Assembly (NCBI RefSeq): GCF_004343505.1 | Contig: NZ_SLXU01000012.1 | Location: 27,345-91,344, forward strand | Direction: 5' to 3' | Length of the DNA stretch: 64,000 nt | Origin: Rhodovulum bhavnagarense | GTDB taxonomy: Bacteria > Pseudomonadota > Alphaproteobacteria > Rhodobacterales > Rhodobacteraceae | Shown: positions 36,465 through 45,493 of the stretch, in pieces | How the letters are laid out: each line of letters begins with the position of its first letter | How positions within the stretch are numbered: the stretch's first letter is position 1 | The notes under the pieces: model-generated | The model's input: only the letters and a program-made list of their open reading frames with translations | Told to the model about the DNA's origin: nothing | The model's database searches: none | Made by a program: the position numbers and the translations under genes

Positions 36465-36883
36465 TACCAGTTGCCTTGCGCTTCGCAGATATCCTGGACG
36501 TCGCGGGCGATCTGGTTCTGTTCGTTGCGAATGGCCAGCCGCGCTTGAGTATGCTCGGCCTGCGTGCTTGTTGCGAACCGTTCCTCGTACTCGGCGGAGG
36601 CTGCATCCCATGATGGGAAGCGGACATCACAGCCGCAATCGCCGGTTTCCTTGATCGCCTCCCATGACCGCAGCTCGTAGAGCCGCATCAACGTCAGCGC
36701 CTTGTAGGCCTCACGCGGGTGAACCTCGTCCATCCAGGTCGGGCGAGCGGGCCGGTCGTTGCAGATCCGGTATTGCTGGGGCGACATGGTCACGGTGAGA
36801 TCGTTCGTCACCTGAGGCGCGGTCTGGGCCGCGAGGGGCGCGGCCAGCAGGGTGACAGCGGCGGTGAGGGTGATCTTGCGCAT
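36464..36883 (-). CDS. Small exported cysteine-containing protein of the virB operon
   Basis: The protein has 139 residues. A classic signal peptide 'MRKITLTAAVTLLAAPLAAQ' with a cleavage site after AAQ opens it. The mature part has four cysteines ('RICND', 'GDCGCD', 'DICEA'), which could form two disulfides in the periplasm, and a helical C-terminus. It lies between virB11 and virB6 in a region where some operons have a VirB5-like or entry-exclusion gene, but it matches neither clearly. An entry-exclusion or channel-stabilising role is guesswork. The longer frame starting seven codons upstream is less likely. Confidence 0.7.
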   Translation of the reverse strand: MRKITLTAAVTLLAAPLAAQTAPQVTNDLTVTMSPQQYRICNDRPARPTWMDEVHPREAYKALTLMRLYELRSWEAIKETGDCGCDVRFPSWDAASAEYEERFATSTQAEHTQARLAIRNEQNQIARDVQDICEAQGNW

Positions 36884-36900
36884 GGGGATTTCCTTTCGGG

Positions 36901-37935
36901 TCATTCGGCGGCGACCGAGGGGCGCTGAGTGCCCCCGGTTCCGGCAGTGTTCTGATCTGGATGTCTTGCCTGCACCGGCAGGAAGAACTCGGTGATGCCT
37001 CGGGCGCCGTCATGACGGCCTGCCTGGATGATCACGTCGATGGAGCCTTCGATGTAGTCGACCATGTCGGCATAGGTCATCGGCACATCGGTCTTGAGCG
37101 CGGCTATGGCGATACGGCGGACGGCCAGTTGCGGGGTTTCGGCATGCAGCGTTGTGAGCGAACCGCCATGGCCGGTGTTGATCGCCTCGAGGAAGGTCAT
37201 GGCCTCGCGACCACGGACCTCCCCCAGCACGATCCGATCAGGCCGCATGCGTAAGGTCGAGGCCAGAAGCACATCGGCGCTGCGGGCCTCGGTGTCCCGG
37301 TCGGCGATCAGCGTTACGGCATTCGGCTGTTCAGGGCGCAGTTCCGCCGCCTCCTCAATGGTGATGATCCGTTCTTCAGGCGGGATCAGCGAGAGGATCT
37401 TGCGCGCCGCGACCGTCTTGCCGGTCGAGGTGCCGCCTGAGACGATCATGTTGAGCTTGTTCTCGACGCAGAACCGCAGGGATGCATCGATGTCGCCGGA
37501 GGCCACCACATCGCGCAGGGCGGCATTCCGTTCGCGGCGCAGGCCTTCGAGGCTGCGCTCCTTGCCATAGAGGAAGCCAAGCTTGATCGTCTCCAGCGGC
37601 AGCGACGAGAAGAACCGCAGCGAGATGGAAAACCCGCCCTCGACAGCCGGAGGCTGGATCACCTGTGCCCGGATCGGACGATCGCGATAGAGGATCGAGA
37701 CCGAGACGATGGGCTTCTTGGTGCTGAGCGTGGTCGAGGCAGCCGAGGCGATCTGGTTACCGAGGTCCTTGATCTCGGTCTGGGTCAGCGGCGTACCGAG
37801 GCCGCGCATGAAATGATCACCCTGGAACTCGCCCCAGACCCGTCCGTCGGGGTTGATGCAGATCTCGATCGTGTCGTCGCGCTGCACGGGCGCACCCAGC
37901 CGGTCGAGCGAGGCTTCGAGATAGCTTGCCGCCAT
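36901..37935 (-). CDS. virB11: VirB11 traffic ATPase
   Basis: The protein has 344 residues. Walker A 'GGTSTGKT' is at 167-174. Next come 'ITIEEAAELRPEQPNAV' (Asp/Glu box) and 'ALRMRPDRIVLGEVRG'-like Walker B and histidine-box sequences ('TLRMRPDRIVLGEVRGREAM'). It forms a hexamer at the inner face of the channel and switches VirB4/VirD4 between pilus building and DNA transfer. One base separates its start from the virB10 stop. Confidence 0.95.
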   Translation of the reverse strand: MAASYLEASLDRLGAPVQRDDTIEICINPDGRVWGEFQGDHFMRGLGTPLTQTEIKDLGNQIASAASTTLSTKKPIVSVSILYRDRPIRAQVIQPPAVEGGFSISLRFFSSLPLETIKLGFLYGKERSLEGLRRERNAALRDVVASGDIDASLRFCVENKLNMIVSGGTSTGKTVAARKILSLIPPEERIITIEEAAELRPEQPNAVTLIADRDTEARSADVLLASTLRMRPDRIVLGEVRGREAMTFLEAINTGHGGSLTTLHAETPQLAVRRIAIAALKTDVPMTYADMVDYIEGSIDVIIQAGRHDGARGITEFFLPVQARHPDQNTAGTGGTQRPSVAAE

Positions 37936-37936
37936 G

Positions 37937-39262
37937 TCAGAAAATCTCCAGATCGCGGTCGACCATGACTGTGATCCGGGTGCCCTGATCGACATGGATC
38001 ACGGGGCGGATCGAGAGATAATCCTGCATCACGCTTTGCGTGCTGTCGCGCAGGTCCGTGCCCACATCGCTCGCGATATCGGCGGCAGCCTCATCCTCGA
38101 TCTGTCCAGCGGCGGCCGCAGGCAAGGCCCCGATCAGCGAGATCAGCGCGGCCGAGCCAAAGCGCTGTGCGAAGCGCGTATCGACAAATCCCGTTGTGCC
38201 GGTGCGACCGAGCTCGTCGCCACCAAAGGCGCTGATCTCGACCGTCTGGTTGTCGGGCAGGATGATGCGGTCCCAAGCCACCATGACCCGCGACTGCGCG
38301 AGCGCCACATCGGAGCGATAACGCCCCACAAGACGTGCGCCGCGCGGGATCAGGACGCGCGTGCCGTCGAAGGAATGCACGTCCTCGGAGACAATGGCCC
38401 GGATTGCACCAGGCAGCGTGCTGTCGAGCGCCGTCTCGGTGACGGCCTGGATCATCGTGCCTTGCACGACGGTGTTGCCAGGGTTCACGATCACTTCGGC
38501 CCGTGTCACCGGGGCGGGTCTGGCGCCTGCGCGGACGAAGGCTTCGTCTTCATTCAGGCGCGCGGCCTCGAGGCTGTTCTCTCGGTCGCTCCCTGCCCCC
38601 ATCCCAGAAAACGCGATCATGGGCGACGCGATGCGTTCGGCCCGGGCCTCCGCTTCGGCGATGCGGCGGCGCTCAAGTTCGGCGAGCCGCAACTCCTCCT
38701 CGTTCGGCCCGAGGTCTGTCGGCGCAGGCGGGGTCAGCCGCGCCACCTCAAGGTCCATGCGCAACTGGTCAAGCTCGCGGTCGCGTTCGGTCAACTGTCG
38801 CTCGAGCGCGCGCTGCGCCTCAGACGAGGCCTCTTGCAGCGCCGCGATCTGCGCAGTGAGTTCGGCGATGGCCTGCTCTGCGCCGCTATCCGATGCCTCG
38901 ACGGGCCGCGCGCGCAGGTCTTCCAGTTCCGCGCGCAGCGTCGCAAGGCTTTCCATCAGCGCCAGTTCCGAAGCGGAGGGGCTGGTTTCGGCCGGTGGCG
39001 GCGATACAGGCTCCGTCACTGGAATGGGTGCGAGGTCGCCGAAGCCCGATCCTGTGGTCTGGAATTCTTCCGGGGCGGCGGTCGGCAGGGGCGCCTCGGG
39101 CGACGGCTGCAAGGCCGCCCAGGCAAGCCCCCCCACGGCCACAATCCCGGCCACGCCAAGAATCGCCGTTAGCGGGGATGGACGTGTGACCGCCCGCTTC
39201 TTGTCGCCCGTCGCTTCAAGGGCCGCGAGGCGCGTGGCCAGGTCTTCAGTGTCCTGGCTCAT
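37937..39262 (-). CDS. virB10: VirB10 inner-to-outer membrane scaffold
   Basis: The protein has 441 residues. It has a short cytoplasmic start, a single membrane segment ('LTAILGVAGIVAVGGLAWAA', about 29-48), a long proline/glutamate-rich and coiled-coil stretch, and then a C-terminal beta-barrel domain with 'LIPRGARLVGRYRSDVALAQ' and following. This is the TrbI/VirB10 family that spans both membranes and forms the outer-membrane pore. Its start overlaps the virB9 stop (ATGA). Confidence 0.94.
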   Translation of the reverse strand: MSQDTEDLATRLAALEATGDKKRAVTRPSPLTAILGVAGIVAVGGLAWAALQPSPEAPLPTAAPEEFQTTGSGFGDLAPIPVTEPVSPPPAETSPSASELALMESLATLRAELEDLRARPVEASDSGAEQAIAELTAQIAALQEASSEAQRALERQLTERDRELDQLRMDLEVARLTPPAPTDLGPNEEELRLAELERRRIAEAEARAERIASPMIAFSGMGAGSDRENSLEAARLNEDEAFVRAGARPAPVTRAEVIVNPGNTVVQGTMIQAVTETALDSTLPGAIRAIVSEDVHSFDGTRVLIPRGARLVGRYRSDVALAQSRVMVAWDRIILPDNQTVEISAFGGDELGRTGTTGFVDTRFAQRFGSAALISLIGALPAAAAGQIEDEAAADIASDVGTDLRDSTQSVMQDYLSIRPVIHVDQGTRITVMVDRDLEIF

Positions 39263-39972
39263 GACGTGGGCCCACCCATATCCTGAACACAGACCTCGTC
39301 TTCCCCGAGGCGCAGGACCCATTGGCGATTGACGCCCGAGACACGGATGACGCCGTCCTCGAGTGCCGTACTGTTCACCGCCCGCTCGCCGCCATTGGCA
39401 TAGCGGAAGATCGCCGGGACCGGCGCGTTCCGCGCGAAGCGAAAATAGGTGAAGGTGCCGTCATCCCAGATGGCCGTCGGCGTGAACTCCTCACTGGCGC
39501 TGACGGCATAGTTCGCGTTTGGCGCATCAGCGGCGACCGCGCGGGTCGGCTGTACGCGGCTCTCGGGATAGCGGAACTGCACGACGTAATGCGGGGTCTC
39601 GCGGGCCTCGACGACGTGGAAGTAGTAGGATCGGCGGTTCGTGTAGACCGTGATGTTGGTCGCGACGCCCGAGGCGGCGGGCTTGATCGCGAAGGCGCGT
39701 CCGCCCGGCACGCCGTCGAACTGGAAGCCCACCGTGTCGCCCGCGATGATCGAGCGGATGGTCTCGCCCTCGCCGAACTCGACGGTGGTGACCCGAGTCA
39801 GGGTGGTGACGACGCGATAGACCTGCCCCTCGGTCCAGGTCGCGATCCGGACGCGGTTGTCATGGGGACCGGGGCGCGGCGTGGTCTCGGCAAGGGCTGC
39901 GGGTGCGGAGAGCACGAGGGCACCGGCGACCAGAAGGGTATGAACAGGGGCGAGAACGGGAACAGAGGTCAT
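39259..39972 (-). CDS. virB9: VirB9 outer-membrane complex protein
   Basis: The protein has 237 residues starting with a signal peptide 'VLAPVHTLLVAGALVLSAPA' and cleavage after AALA. 'TWTEGQVYRVVTTLTRVTTV' and 'EFGEGETI' are the VirB9/TrbG N-terminal domain; the C-terminal domain carries 'AIWDDGTFTYFRF' and 'NRQWVLRLG', both typical. It pairs with VirB10 and the VirB7-like lipoprotein in the outer-membrane core. It has four-base overlaps with both neighbours. The longer upstream frame has no support. Confidence 0.93.
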   Translation of the reverse strand: MTSVPVLAPVHTLLVAGALVLSAPAALAETTPRPGPHDNRVRIATWTEGQVYRVVTTLTRVTTVEFGEGETIRSIIAGDTVGFQFDGVPGGRAFAIKPAASGVATNITVYTNRRSYYFHVVEARETPHYVVQFRYPESRVQPTRAVAADAPNANYAVSASEEFTPTAIWDDGTFTYFRFARNAPVPAIFRYANGGERAVNSTALEDGVIRVSGVNRQWVLRLGEDEVCVQDMGGPTS

Positions 39973-40646
39973 TCGGAACGGTCCGATCGGATGGCATATT
40001 GGGTGACGGTGAAGCCGAAGGGGTTCTGCCAGACATCGTCGATCGAGCGGGTCCGTTCGGGTTGAAATGCGAACATCATTGTTGCGGTGAAGGATCCGTC
40101 CTGCGCGCCCTGCGGGCTGGTCAGGCGCTTTCTGAGACGCACCTGCGCGCGGTTGTCGCCGATCAGCGTGATCGAGGCGATCTCGACGGCCATCTCCGCA
40201 GCCGAGCCATAGCGCGTCGGCGGATAGCTTTCCTGCCCAGAGGTCCACATGGCGCGCATGCTGGCCTCGGCCGCCCCGGTGGATTGCGCCAGCACGCGGC
40301 GCACGCGCAGATCGTTGTCGAGCTGGTTGTAGGCCTCGCGGTCAAGGATGTAGCGATAGATCTGCGCCTCGATAATGGCCGGGCGTTCGGCAAGCGAGAC
40401 CGTCTCAACCGTGGCGTTCGGAAGGGCCAGACCCGTGGCGGGATCATAGGGCACGACGACCGGTGGGGGCGTCTCGACCATCAGGGCGACGGCTGCGGCC
40501 GCAAGGCAGCCGAAGACACCAAAGCCTGCCCCGCCAAGGCCGATCATCCGCCAGAGCTGCTCCCGACGCAGTGCGCCGTGGATCAGTTCCTCCTCGACCA
40601 GTTCGCGCGCGCTCATGCCCGCCGTCATGTCGGGACCCTTGGTCAT
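39969..40646 (-). CDS. virB8: VirB8 inner-membrane assembly factor
   Basis: The protein has 225 residues. A short cytoplasmic N-terminus is followed by one membrane segment ('MIGLGGAGFGVFGCLAAAAV', about 34-53) and a periplasmic NTF2-like domain with 'YRYILDREAYN', 'YGSAAEMAVEI' and 'NPFGFTVTQYAI'. VirB8 nucleates channel assembly. It has four-base overlaps with virB9 and the virB5 gene. Confidence 0.92.
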   Translation of the reverse strand: MTKGPDMTAGMSARELVEEELIHGALRREQLWRMIGLGGAGFGVFGCLAAAAVALMVETPPPVVVPYDPATGLALPNATVETVSLAERPAIIEAQIYRYILDREAYNQLDNDLRVRRVLAQSTGAAEASMRAMWTSGQESYPPTRYGSAAEMAVEIASITLIGDNRAQVRLRKRLTSPQGAQDGSFTATMMFAFQPERTRSIDDVWQNPFGFTVTQYAIRSDRSE

Positions 40647-41440
40647 GGCCGCAGGCTCGGCAGGGTGAAGTCCATGTAGCGGCGCTCTTCGGCGACGGTG
40701 GCGGCATCCACCACACCCGCGTTGCCGGCGCCGAGGGTCTGGATGGCTTCAAGCTCCCACATGCGGGTCATGGCGATGGCGAGTTCCGCCGTGACGCGGG
40801 TGTTGTGGTCCATCGACGCCTTCAGGTCCTCCATGTCGGGGATCATCGCGACGAGTTGTTCGACGCGTTCGAGCGACTGAGCGGCCTCTGCATGGCTGTT
40901 CTGGGCGGCCGCGGACATCACGGCGCCCGTCGTGGCGCGGGTCGCGACACCTTCTGCGCCGGGATTGCCGCTGGTGGCGATCTCGCGGAGTGAATCCTCA
41001 TCGAATCCGGCGCTGGCGAGCGCCTGTTCCATCTGCGTGCGTAGGGGCCCTGCGTTGGGGCCGATCAGGCTTGACCAGTCGCCCGCCTGGATGCCCCGGA
41101 TCAGACCGGGAATGTCTTCGAAATTGGCCTGCAGGAGGCCGTCGAGATCGCCGCCCATGGCGAGACCGAGAATGCTGCGCGGCCCGGTCAGCGAGGCATA
41201 CATCTCCTCGAGCTGGTCGAACTGTTGCTGCAGAAGGTCGAGTTGCGCCAGCGCATTGTCCAGAAGATCGGTCTGGATCCCGAAATCCTGCAGCATCTGC
41301 TGAAGCTGACGGATTTCCTGGGCGATGTTCTGGGTATCGACCGTGGGCACGCCCTGTGCGGTGACAGGCCCCGCAAGGACGGTGGCCAGCGCGAGCGTCG
41401 CGGCGGTGGTGGTAAGGGAACGGGACAAGCGCCGGATCAT
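40643..41440 (-). CDS. virB5: VirB5/TrbJ-like pilus-tip protein
   Basis: The protein has 265 residues. It has a signal peptide with cleavage after 'GPVTAQ', then 'GVPTVDTQNIAQEIRQLQQM' beginning a long coiled coil, a glycine-rich middle ('GPRSILGLAMGGDLDGL') and a second helical region ending in 'AEERRYMDFTLPSLRP'. This is the TrbJ/VirB5 pattern. The beginning and end reappear in the next gene, where they surround a lytic transglycosylase. It is translationally coupled on both sides. Confidence 0.85.
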   Translation of the reverse strand: MIRRLSRSLTTTAATLALATVLAGPVTAQGVPTVDTQNIAQEIRQLQQMLQDFGIQTDLLDNALAQLDLLQQQFDQLEEMYASLTGPRSILGLAMGGDLDGLLQANFEDIPGLIRGIQAGDWSSLIGPNAGPLRTQMEQALASAGFDEDSLREIATSGNPGAEGVATRATTGAVMSAAAQNSHAEAAQSLERVEQLVAMIPDMEDLKASMDHNTRVTAELAIAMTRMWELEAIQTLGAGNAGVVDAATVAEERRYMDFTLPSLRP

Positions 41441-42603
41441 CGCAAATTCTCCTGGGTGAAATGCATATATTGTCGCTCGGCGGCTTGGGCCGCGGCCATG
41501 GCGAGTTGCTCCTCGCTCAGCGGTTGGGTGTGAGCGGCCTTGATCCGGGTGCGGATCGCGACCAGCCGGGCAAGCTCGGCGCGCGCATAGGTATTGAGCG
41601 CGATGGCCTCGTGCAGGTCTTCGGTCTCGCCGATGCGGGTGATGATGTCCTGCACCCGCAAGGCAGCTGCGCGGACCGAGACCAACGAGTAGTCGCCGTA
41701 GACACCCGCCCCATGGGCCGAGAGGCTGAAGCTCGCGTTCGCCAGAAGCACAGGGTCGATTGTGCCGAGCGCATCGATGCCGCCCACGGCGGCGAGGTAG
41801 CTGTTGTACTGCTGCGGGATCACCACGACGTAATGCTGGGTTTCCGCAAAGGGCGGGACGCCGCCGTAGTTCTGAACGTTGCCCGGGCCTGCGTTGTAAG
41901 CGGCGAGCGCGTGGATGATGTTGCCATCGAACATGTTCAGCATCTGCGCGAGGTACCGCGCGCCGCCGGTGACCTGCAGCCAGGGGTCGTCATAGTAGGC
42001 CGGGTAGATCCCGAGATCGCCCGCCGTGCCGGGCATGATCTGGGTGAGCCCGAAGGCCCCCACGGGAGAGCGCGCGCCGATCTGGAACCGGCTTTCCTGC
42101 CAGATCAGCGCCTGCAGAAGGCAGCGCCATTGCACGAGCGAGAGGCCCGCACGGCTCACACCCGGCAAGCTATGGGTATGACGCGCAGCGCGGATGATCA
42201 GCTCCTCAACCCCTTCCCGGGCATCGCCGAACATCCGGGCTGCGGCCGGGTTGTTGTCCTCGGGCGCATAGAGGCTGGCCGCAGCACTCTCGACCTCGTC
42301 AACCGCACCCTGCCCTGCCTCCAGCCCGGCCACGGTGCCTGCGACATCACCCGAGCCGAGGGACATCGCATCCATCAGCCCTTCGAGCGCGGCGAGTTGC
42401 TGGCGCTCGATCTCGGCCAGCTCCTCCTCGCGTGTCAGCCGGTCCTGCTGCAGCGCCAGGTCGCGATCGGTCTGCTCGAGGATTGCCTGCCGCTCTGCGA
42501 AAAGGCGTAGATCAAAAGTCGGCACGCCCTGGGCAACCGCTGGCCCGACGCTGGGACCAGCCAGCGCAAGGCCGATCATCGAGAGGGGGAGCCAGGTCCG
42601 CAT
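41437..42603 (-). CDS. Lytic transglycosylase embedded in a VirB5-like protein
   Basis: The protein has 388 residues. A signal peptide is cleaved after 'GPAVAQ'. The mature protein begins 'GVPTFD' and runs into a coiled coil (about 30-80) just as VirB5 does. Residues about 155-265 are a soluble lytic transglycosylase domain with the catalytic glutamate E170 in 'WQESRF', then 'GLTQIMPGTA' and 'AAYNAGPGNV'. Residues 300-388 match the VirB5 C-terminus ('RVQDIITRIGETEDLHEA', ending 'AERQYMHFTQENLR'). It would cut peptidoglycan to let the channel through and may bind the pilus at the same time. A second, ordinary VirB1 is present further upstream in the operon. Confidence 0.88.
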   Translation of the reverse strand: MRTWLPLSMIGLALAGPSVGPAVAQGVPTFDLRLFAERQAILEQTDRDLALQQDRLTREEELAEIERQQLAALEGLMDAMSLGSGDVAGTVAGLEAGQGAVDEVESAAASLYAPEDNNPAAARMFGDAREGVEELIIRAARHTHSLPGVSRAGLSLVQWRCLLQALIWQESRFQIGARSPVGAFGLTQIMPGTAGDLGIYPAYYDDPWLQVTGGARYLAQMLNMFDGNIIHALAAYNAGPGNVQNYGGVPPFAETQHYVVVIPQQYNSYLAAVGGIDALGTIDPVLLANASFSLSAHGAGVYGDYSLVSVRAAALRVQDIITRIGETEDLHEAIALNTYARAELARLVAIRTRIKAAHTQPLSEEQLAMAAAQAAERQYMHFTQENLR

Positions 42604-42607
42604 CGGC

Positions 42608-42823
42608 TTAGCCGCCCGCCCCCAGCATCACGAAATCGCAGGCCGTGTCGCGCCGCGTGACCTCCGCGCCCATGGTCGAGATCGTCGTCGTGGCGGTTGC
42701 ACCTCGTGCGGGCGTATCGCGGAAGTTGAAGCAGTTGGCCTGCGCGGGGTTATGCTGCGCGCAGGCTGTCAGGGTCAGGCCGAGGCCAAGCAGCACGACG
42801 CTGCGGATGAGGATACGGGTCAT
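42608..42823 (-). CDS. virB7: VirB7-like lipoprotein
   Basis: The protein has 71 residues. A lipoprotein signal with lipobox 'LTAC' (cysteine at residue 21) anchors it to the outer membrane. The mature part is short, with cysteines in 'ANCFNF' and 'DTACDFV' that could bond to each other or to VirB9. Size, lipidation and position fit VirB7, though the sequence itself is too short to prove it. It overlaps the virB4 stop by four bases. Confidence 0.7.
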   Translation of the reverse strand: MTRILIRSVVLLGLGLTLTACAQHNPAQANCFNFRDTPARGATATTTISTMGAEVTRRDTACDFVMLGAGG

Positions 42824-45216
42824 GTCACTCTCCAGAAATCAGGGCGGTCACGATAGTCGGGGCCGACAAGGGCCTCGCCTTTCTCCATGCCGCCCAGGAT
42901 GGTCACGAGGGGGCCGAGCGCGCTCAGATCGGCGTCAATCACCACCGCGCCGCGGTCGTCGCGCACGAGGGCCAGCCGGGAGGCGGAGCCGACACCCAGA
43001 AGCACGTCGAGTTCCTTCTCGCTGAGGCCGAGCATCGCGTAATCCGCAGCCGAAGCGCGGATGTTGGGCAAGAGAACTTGCGTCGGCACGGCTTCCACGA
43101 TGGTCTTGCCGGTCCGCGTGCGCTCGAGCTGGCTGGCATACTGGGTCATCATCACGACGACGGCGTTCTGCTTGCGGGCGGTCACCAGCCAGTTCGAGAG
43201 CCGCTCCGCGAAATACGCGTTGTCCAGCGCCTTCCAGGCTTCGTCGATCACGATGATCGTGGGCTTGCGGTCCTCGATCACCCGTTCGACCCGGCGGAAG
43301 AGATAGGAGAGGACCGCCATGCGTTCCCGCTCGCTCTCGGAGTCGAGGATGCCGGTCAGGTCGAAGCCCGCGACGTCCGCGTCGGTGCTGCCCCCGATCT
43401 GGAACGTGTCGTCCGCGTTCGCCCCAAAGATCCAGCCATAGCGGCCATCGGCCGTCCATTCCTGCATCCGCTCGAAGAGATCGCCCTCGTCATCGGTGGA
43501 GACGAGGAGCGAGGCGAAGTCCGACCAGTTCCTGAGGCCAGCGTTTCCGGCACTGGCGTTCTGACGCACGACCTCCTGCAGACGGTTGGTCTGCACCGGG
43601 GTCAGGGGTCGGTCCCGGCGCTCGAGAAGGCTTGCGAGCCAGTCGGCCAGCCAGGCCTGACCGCGGGCATCGATCTCGGTTTGCAGCGGGTTCAGACCCG
43701 TGGGTCGCCCTGCCCGCACCGTCGAATAGCTGCCGCCAAGCGCGCGGACGGCCATTTCCATGCCGGCGCGATAGTCGAAGACGAAGAGCCGTGCGCCCGC
43801 CCGGCGCGCCATGGTCATGAGGAACGCCGCCAGCACGGATTTGCCCGAGCCGGGGCGGCCAAGGATCAGCGTGTGGCCTCCCGTGGGTTCGCGATCCGGT
43901 GCGCCCTGTTCGTGGAAATTGAAGCGGAACCCGCTGCGCTCAGGCGTCGGGAAAAGGGTGATCGGCACGCCCCAGGGCACTTCCCGGCCAGTCTTGCCAA
44001 GCGGGGTGCGGTGGAAGGTGGCGAGATCGGCGAAGTTGTGGTTCGTGATCGCAGCTTTGCGGCTGCGCGCTCCTGTGTTCCCCGGATGCTGCGCCATGAA
44101 ATGCGCCCGCGCGCCGAAGGCTTCTGAGATCAGGTTGATGCCGGAGGTGGCCGAGATGTTGCGGATCTCGGCCGCGATGTCGTCGAGGGCAGCTTGGGTC
44201 CGCGCATAGACCGCCACCGTCATGTGGTGCTCGCCGAAGATCAGGCGTTTCGATTCCAGATCGTCCTGCGCGAGTTCCAACTCCTGCGCGAGGCTGACGG
44301 CCCCGTCATTAGCCGCCTGCATCAGCCGCAACTGCCGCTTGATCCGGCCTGCCATGATGTTCGCGTTGATCGGCACGAAGGAATGCGTGACCACCATGTC
44401 GACGGGCAGGTTCAGCTCATCGAGCATCAGGCTGTCGGTCTTGGCAGGGTAGTTCTTGACCGCAAAGATCGCGCCCAGCTTGTCGCCCACAGCACCATCG
44501 GAGAGCGCAATGGTCGTGCCGCGGAAAGTGACCCGGGTATTGGCCACGTCCTCGGCGATCACGCCAAGGCGCGACCGGGGGAAGAGCGGATGCTCTTCAC
44601 CGGTGTTGAGCGAACCAAGAAAGCCCAGAAGCTCGCCAGTGCTGGCGGCGAGCAGGCGGGGCTTCAGCTCATCGAATGACGACAGCAAAAACCCCACGAC
44701 CTCGTCGAGCTTGCGCAAGCGCCGGGTCGTGTCGGCCGCATGCCGCGCGCGGGACGCCCCCAGACCGAAGGGCAGACGGCTGCCCGCCTCGGGGCGCTTC
44801 AGCACGGTCAGGGTCAGCGTCTTGTCGCGCAAGCCCGCGCGACCGAGATGCGCGTGCCATCGTTTGTCGACGGCGGCAGCAAACCCCTCGCCCGGAATGG
44901 GCGGCAGGGTCACATCGACCGCTTTCGAGACCTTGTGCAGGTAGAAAGAGAACTCCGTTCCGACCTGCGCGACGATCCCGGCGAGAAGCCCGCCGATCCG
45001 GTCCAGATGGGCATCCTCGCTCGTGGTGCTGTTGACCCCTTCGAGCCGGATGCATTGCATCAACTCGTTGCCGCGCGTCCGGATCGTCCGGTCGGTGACG
45101 AGGCTGACATAGGGCAGCATGGACGAGAGCCGCTTCTCGCCCTTGACCCATGCAGGCAGCGTAGTAAGCGGATCGAGGGCGCCTTCCACGTCACGGGCAA
45201 CTCCATCACGGGGCAT
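42820..45216 (-). CDS. virB4: VirB4 ATPase of the secretion channel
   Basis: The protein has 798 residues. The N-terminal half contains the CagE/TrbE/VirB4 N-domain. The motor begins with Walker A 'GRPGSGKS' at 453-460, and Walker B is 'TIIVIDEAWKAL'. It drives pilin extraction and substrate transfer. Its start overlaps virB3 by eleven bases, giving tight coupling. Confidence 0.95.
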   Translation of the reverse strand: MPRDGVARDVEGALDPLTTLPAWVKGEKRLSSMLPYVSLVTDRTIRTRGNELMQCIRLEGVNSTTSEDAHLDRIGGLLAGIVAQVGTEFSFYLHKVSKAVDVTLPPIPGEGFAAAVDKRWHAHLGRAGLRDKTLTLTVLKRPEAGSRLPFGLGASRARHAADTTRRLRKLDEVVGFLLSSFDELKPRLLAASTGELLGFLGSLNTGEEHPLFPRSRLGVIAEDVANTRVTFRGTTIALSDGAVGDKLGAIFAVKNYPAKTDSLMLDELNLPVDMVVTHSFVPINANIMAGRIKRQLRLMQAANDGAVSLAQELELAQDDLESKRLIFGEHHMTVAVYARTQAALDDIAAEIRNISATSGINLISEAFGARAHFMAQHPGNTGARSRKAAITNHNFADLATFHRTPLGKTGREVPWGVPITLFPTPERSGFRFNFHEQGAPDREPTGGHTLILGRPGSGKSVLAAFLMTMARRAGARLFVFDYRAGMEMAVRALGGSYSTVRAGRPTGLNPLQTEIDARGQAWLADWLASLLERRDRPLTPVQTNRLQEVVRQNASAGNAGLRNWSDFASLLVSTDDEGDLFERMQEWTADGRYGWIFGANADDTFQIGGSTDADVAGFDLTGILDSESERERMAVLSYLFRRVERVIEDRKPTIIVIDEAWKALDNAYFAERLSNWLVTARKQNAVVVMMTQYASQLERTRTGKTIVEAVPTQVLLPNIRASAADYAMLGLSEKELDVLLGVGSASRLALVRDDRGAVVIDADLSALGPLVTILGGMEKGEALVGPDYRDRPDFWRVT

Positions 45217-45484
45217 AGCTGTCGCCCCCGTGGATCTTGCGGTTTGTCGTGGGCGGGGTTTCCTGCAAGGTGATCACCAGGACATCGAGGAAGTTCGGAT
45301 CCCAGTCTGCGGCTTTCCAGAGCGCCGGCCAGGCCAGCCCCGCGAAGACGGCCACCACCCAGCTCTGGACCCAGAGGAACAGAAGCGTCGAGCCGAAGAG
45401 CCAGACCATGGCGTACATGATCGGCAAACCCATCAGCTTGGGTGGCCTCAGAAGGCCGATGAACACGCGGGACTGGTCGGACAT
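45206..45484 (-). CDS. virB3: VirB3 inner-membrane protein
   Basis: The protein has 92 residues. One or two hydrophobic segments ('YAMVWLFGSTLLFLWVQSWV' and 'VAVFAGLAWPALW') follow 'IGLLRPPKLMGLPIMY', the usual VirB3 opening. It associates with VirB4 during pilus assembly. Order virB2-virB3-virB4 is standard. It overlaps virB4 and sits nine bases after virB2. Confidence 0.9.
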   Translation of the reverse strand: MSDQSRVFIGLLRPPKLMGLPIMYAMVWLFGSTLLFLWVQSWVVAVFAGLAWPALWKAADWDPNFLDVLVITLQETPPTTNRKIHGGDSYAP

Positions 45485-45493
45485 GGGTGCTTC

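Noticed and set aside
37934..39172. A 412-residue open frame on the plus strand
   Set aside because: It is antisense to virB10, is rich in arginine and histidine, and has no ribosome site.
43078..44127. A 349-residue open frame on the plus strand
   Set aside because: It is antisense to virB4 and has no motif or start signal.
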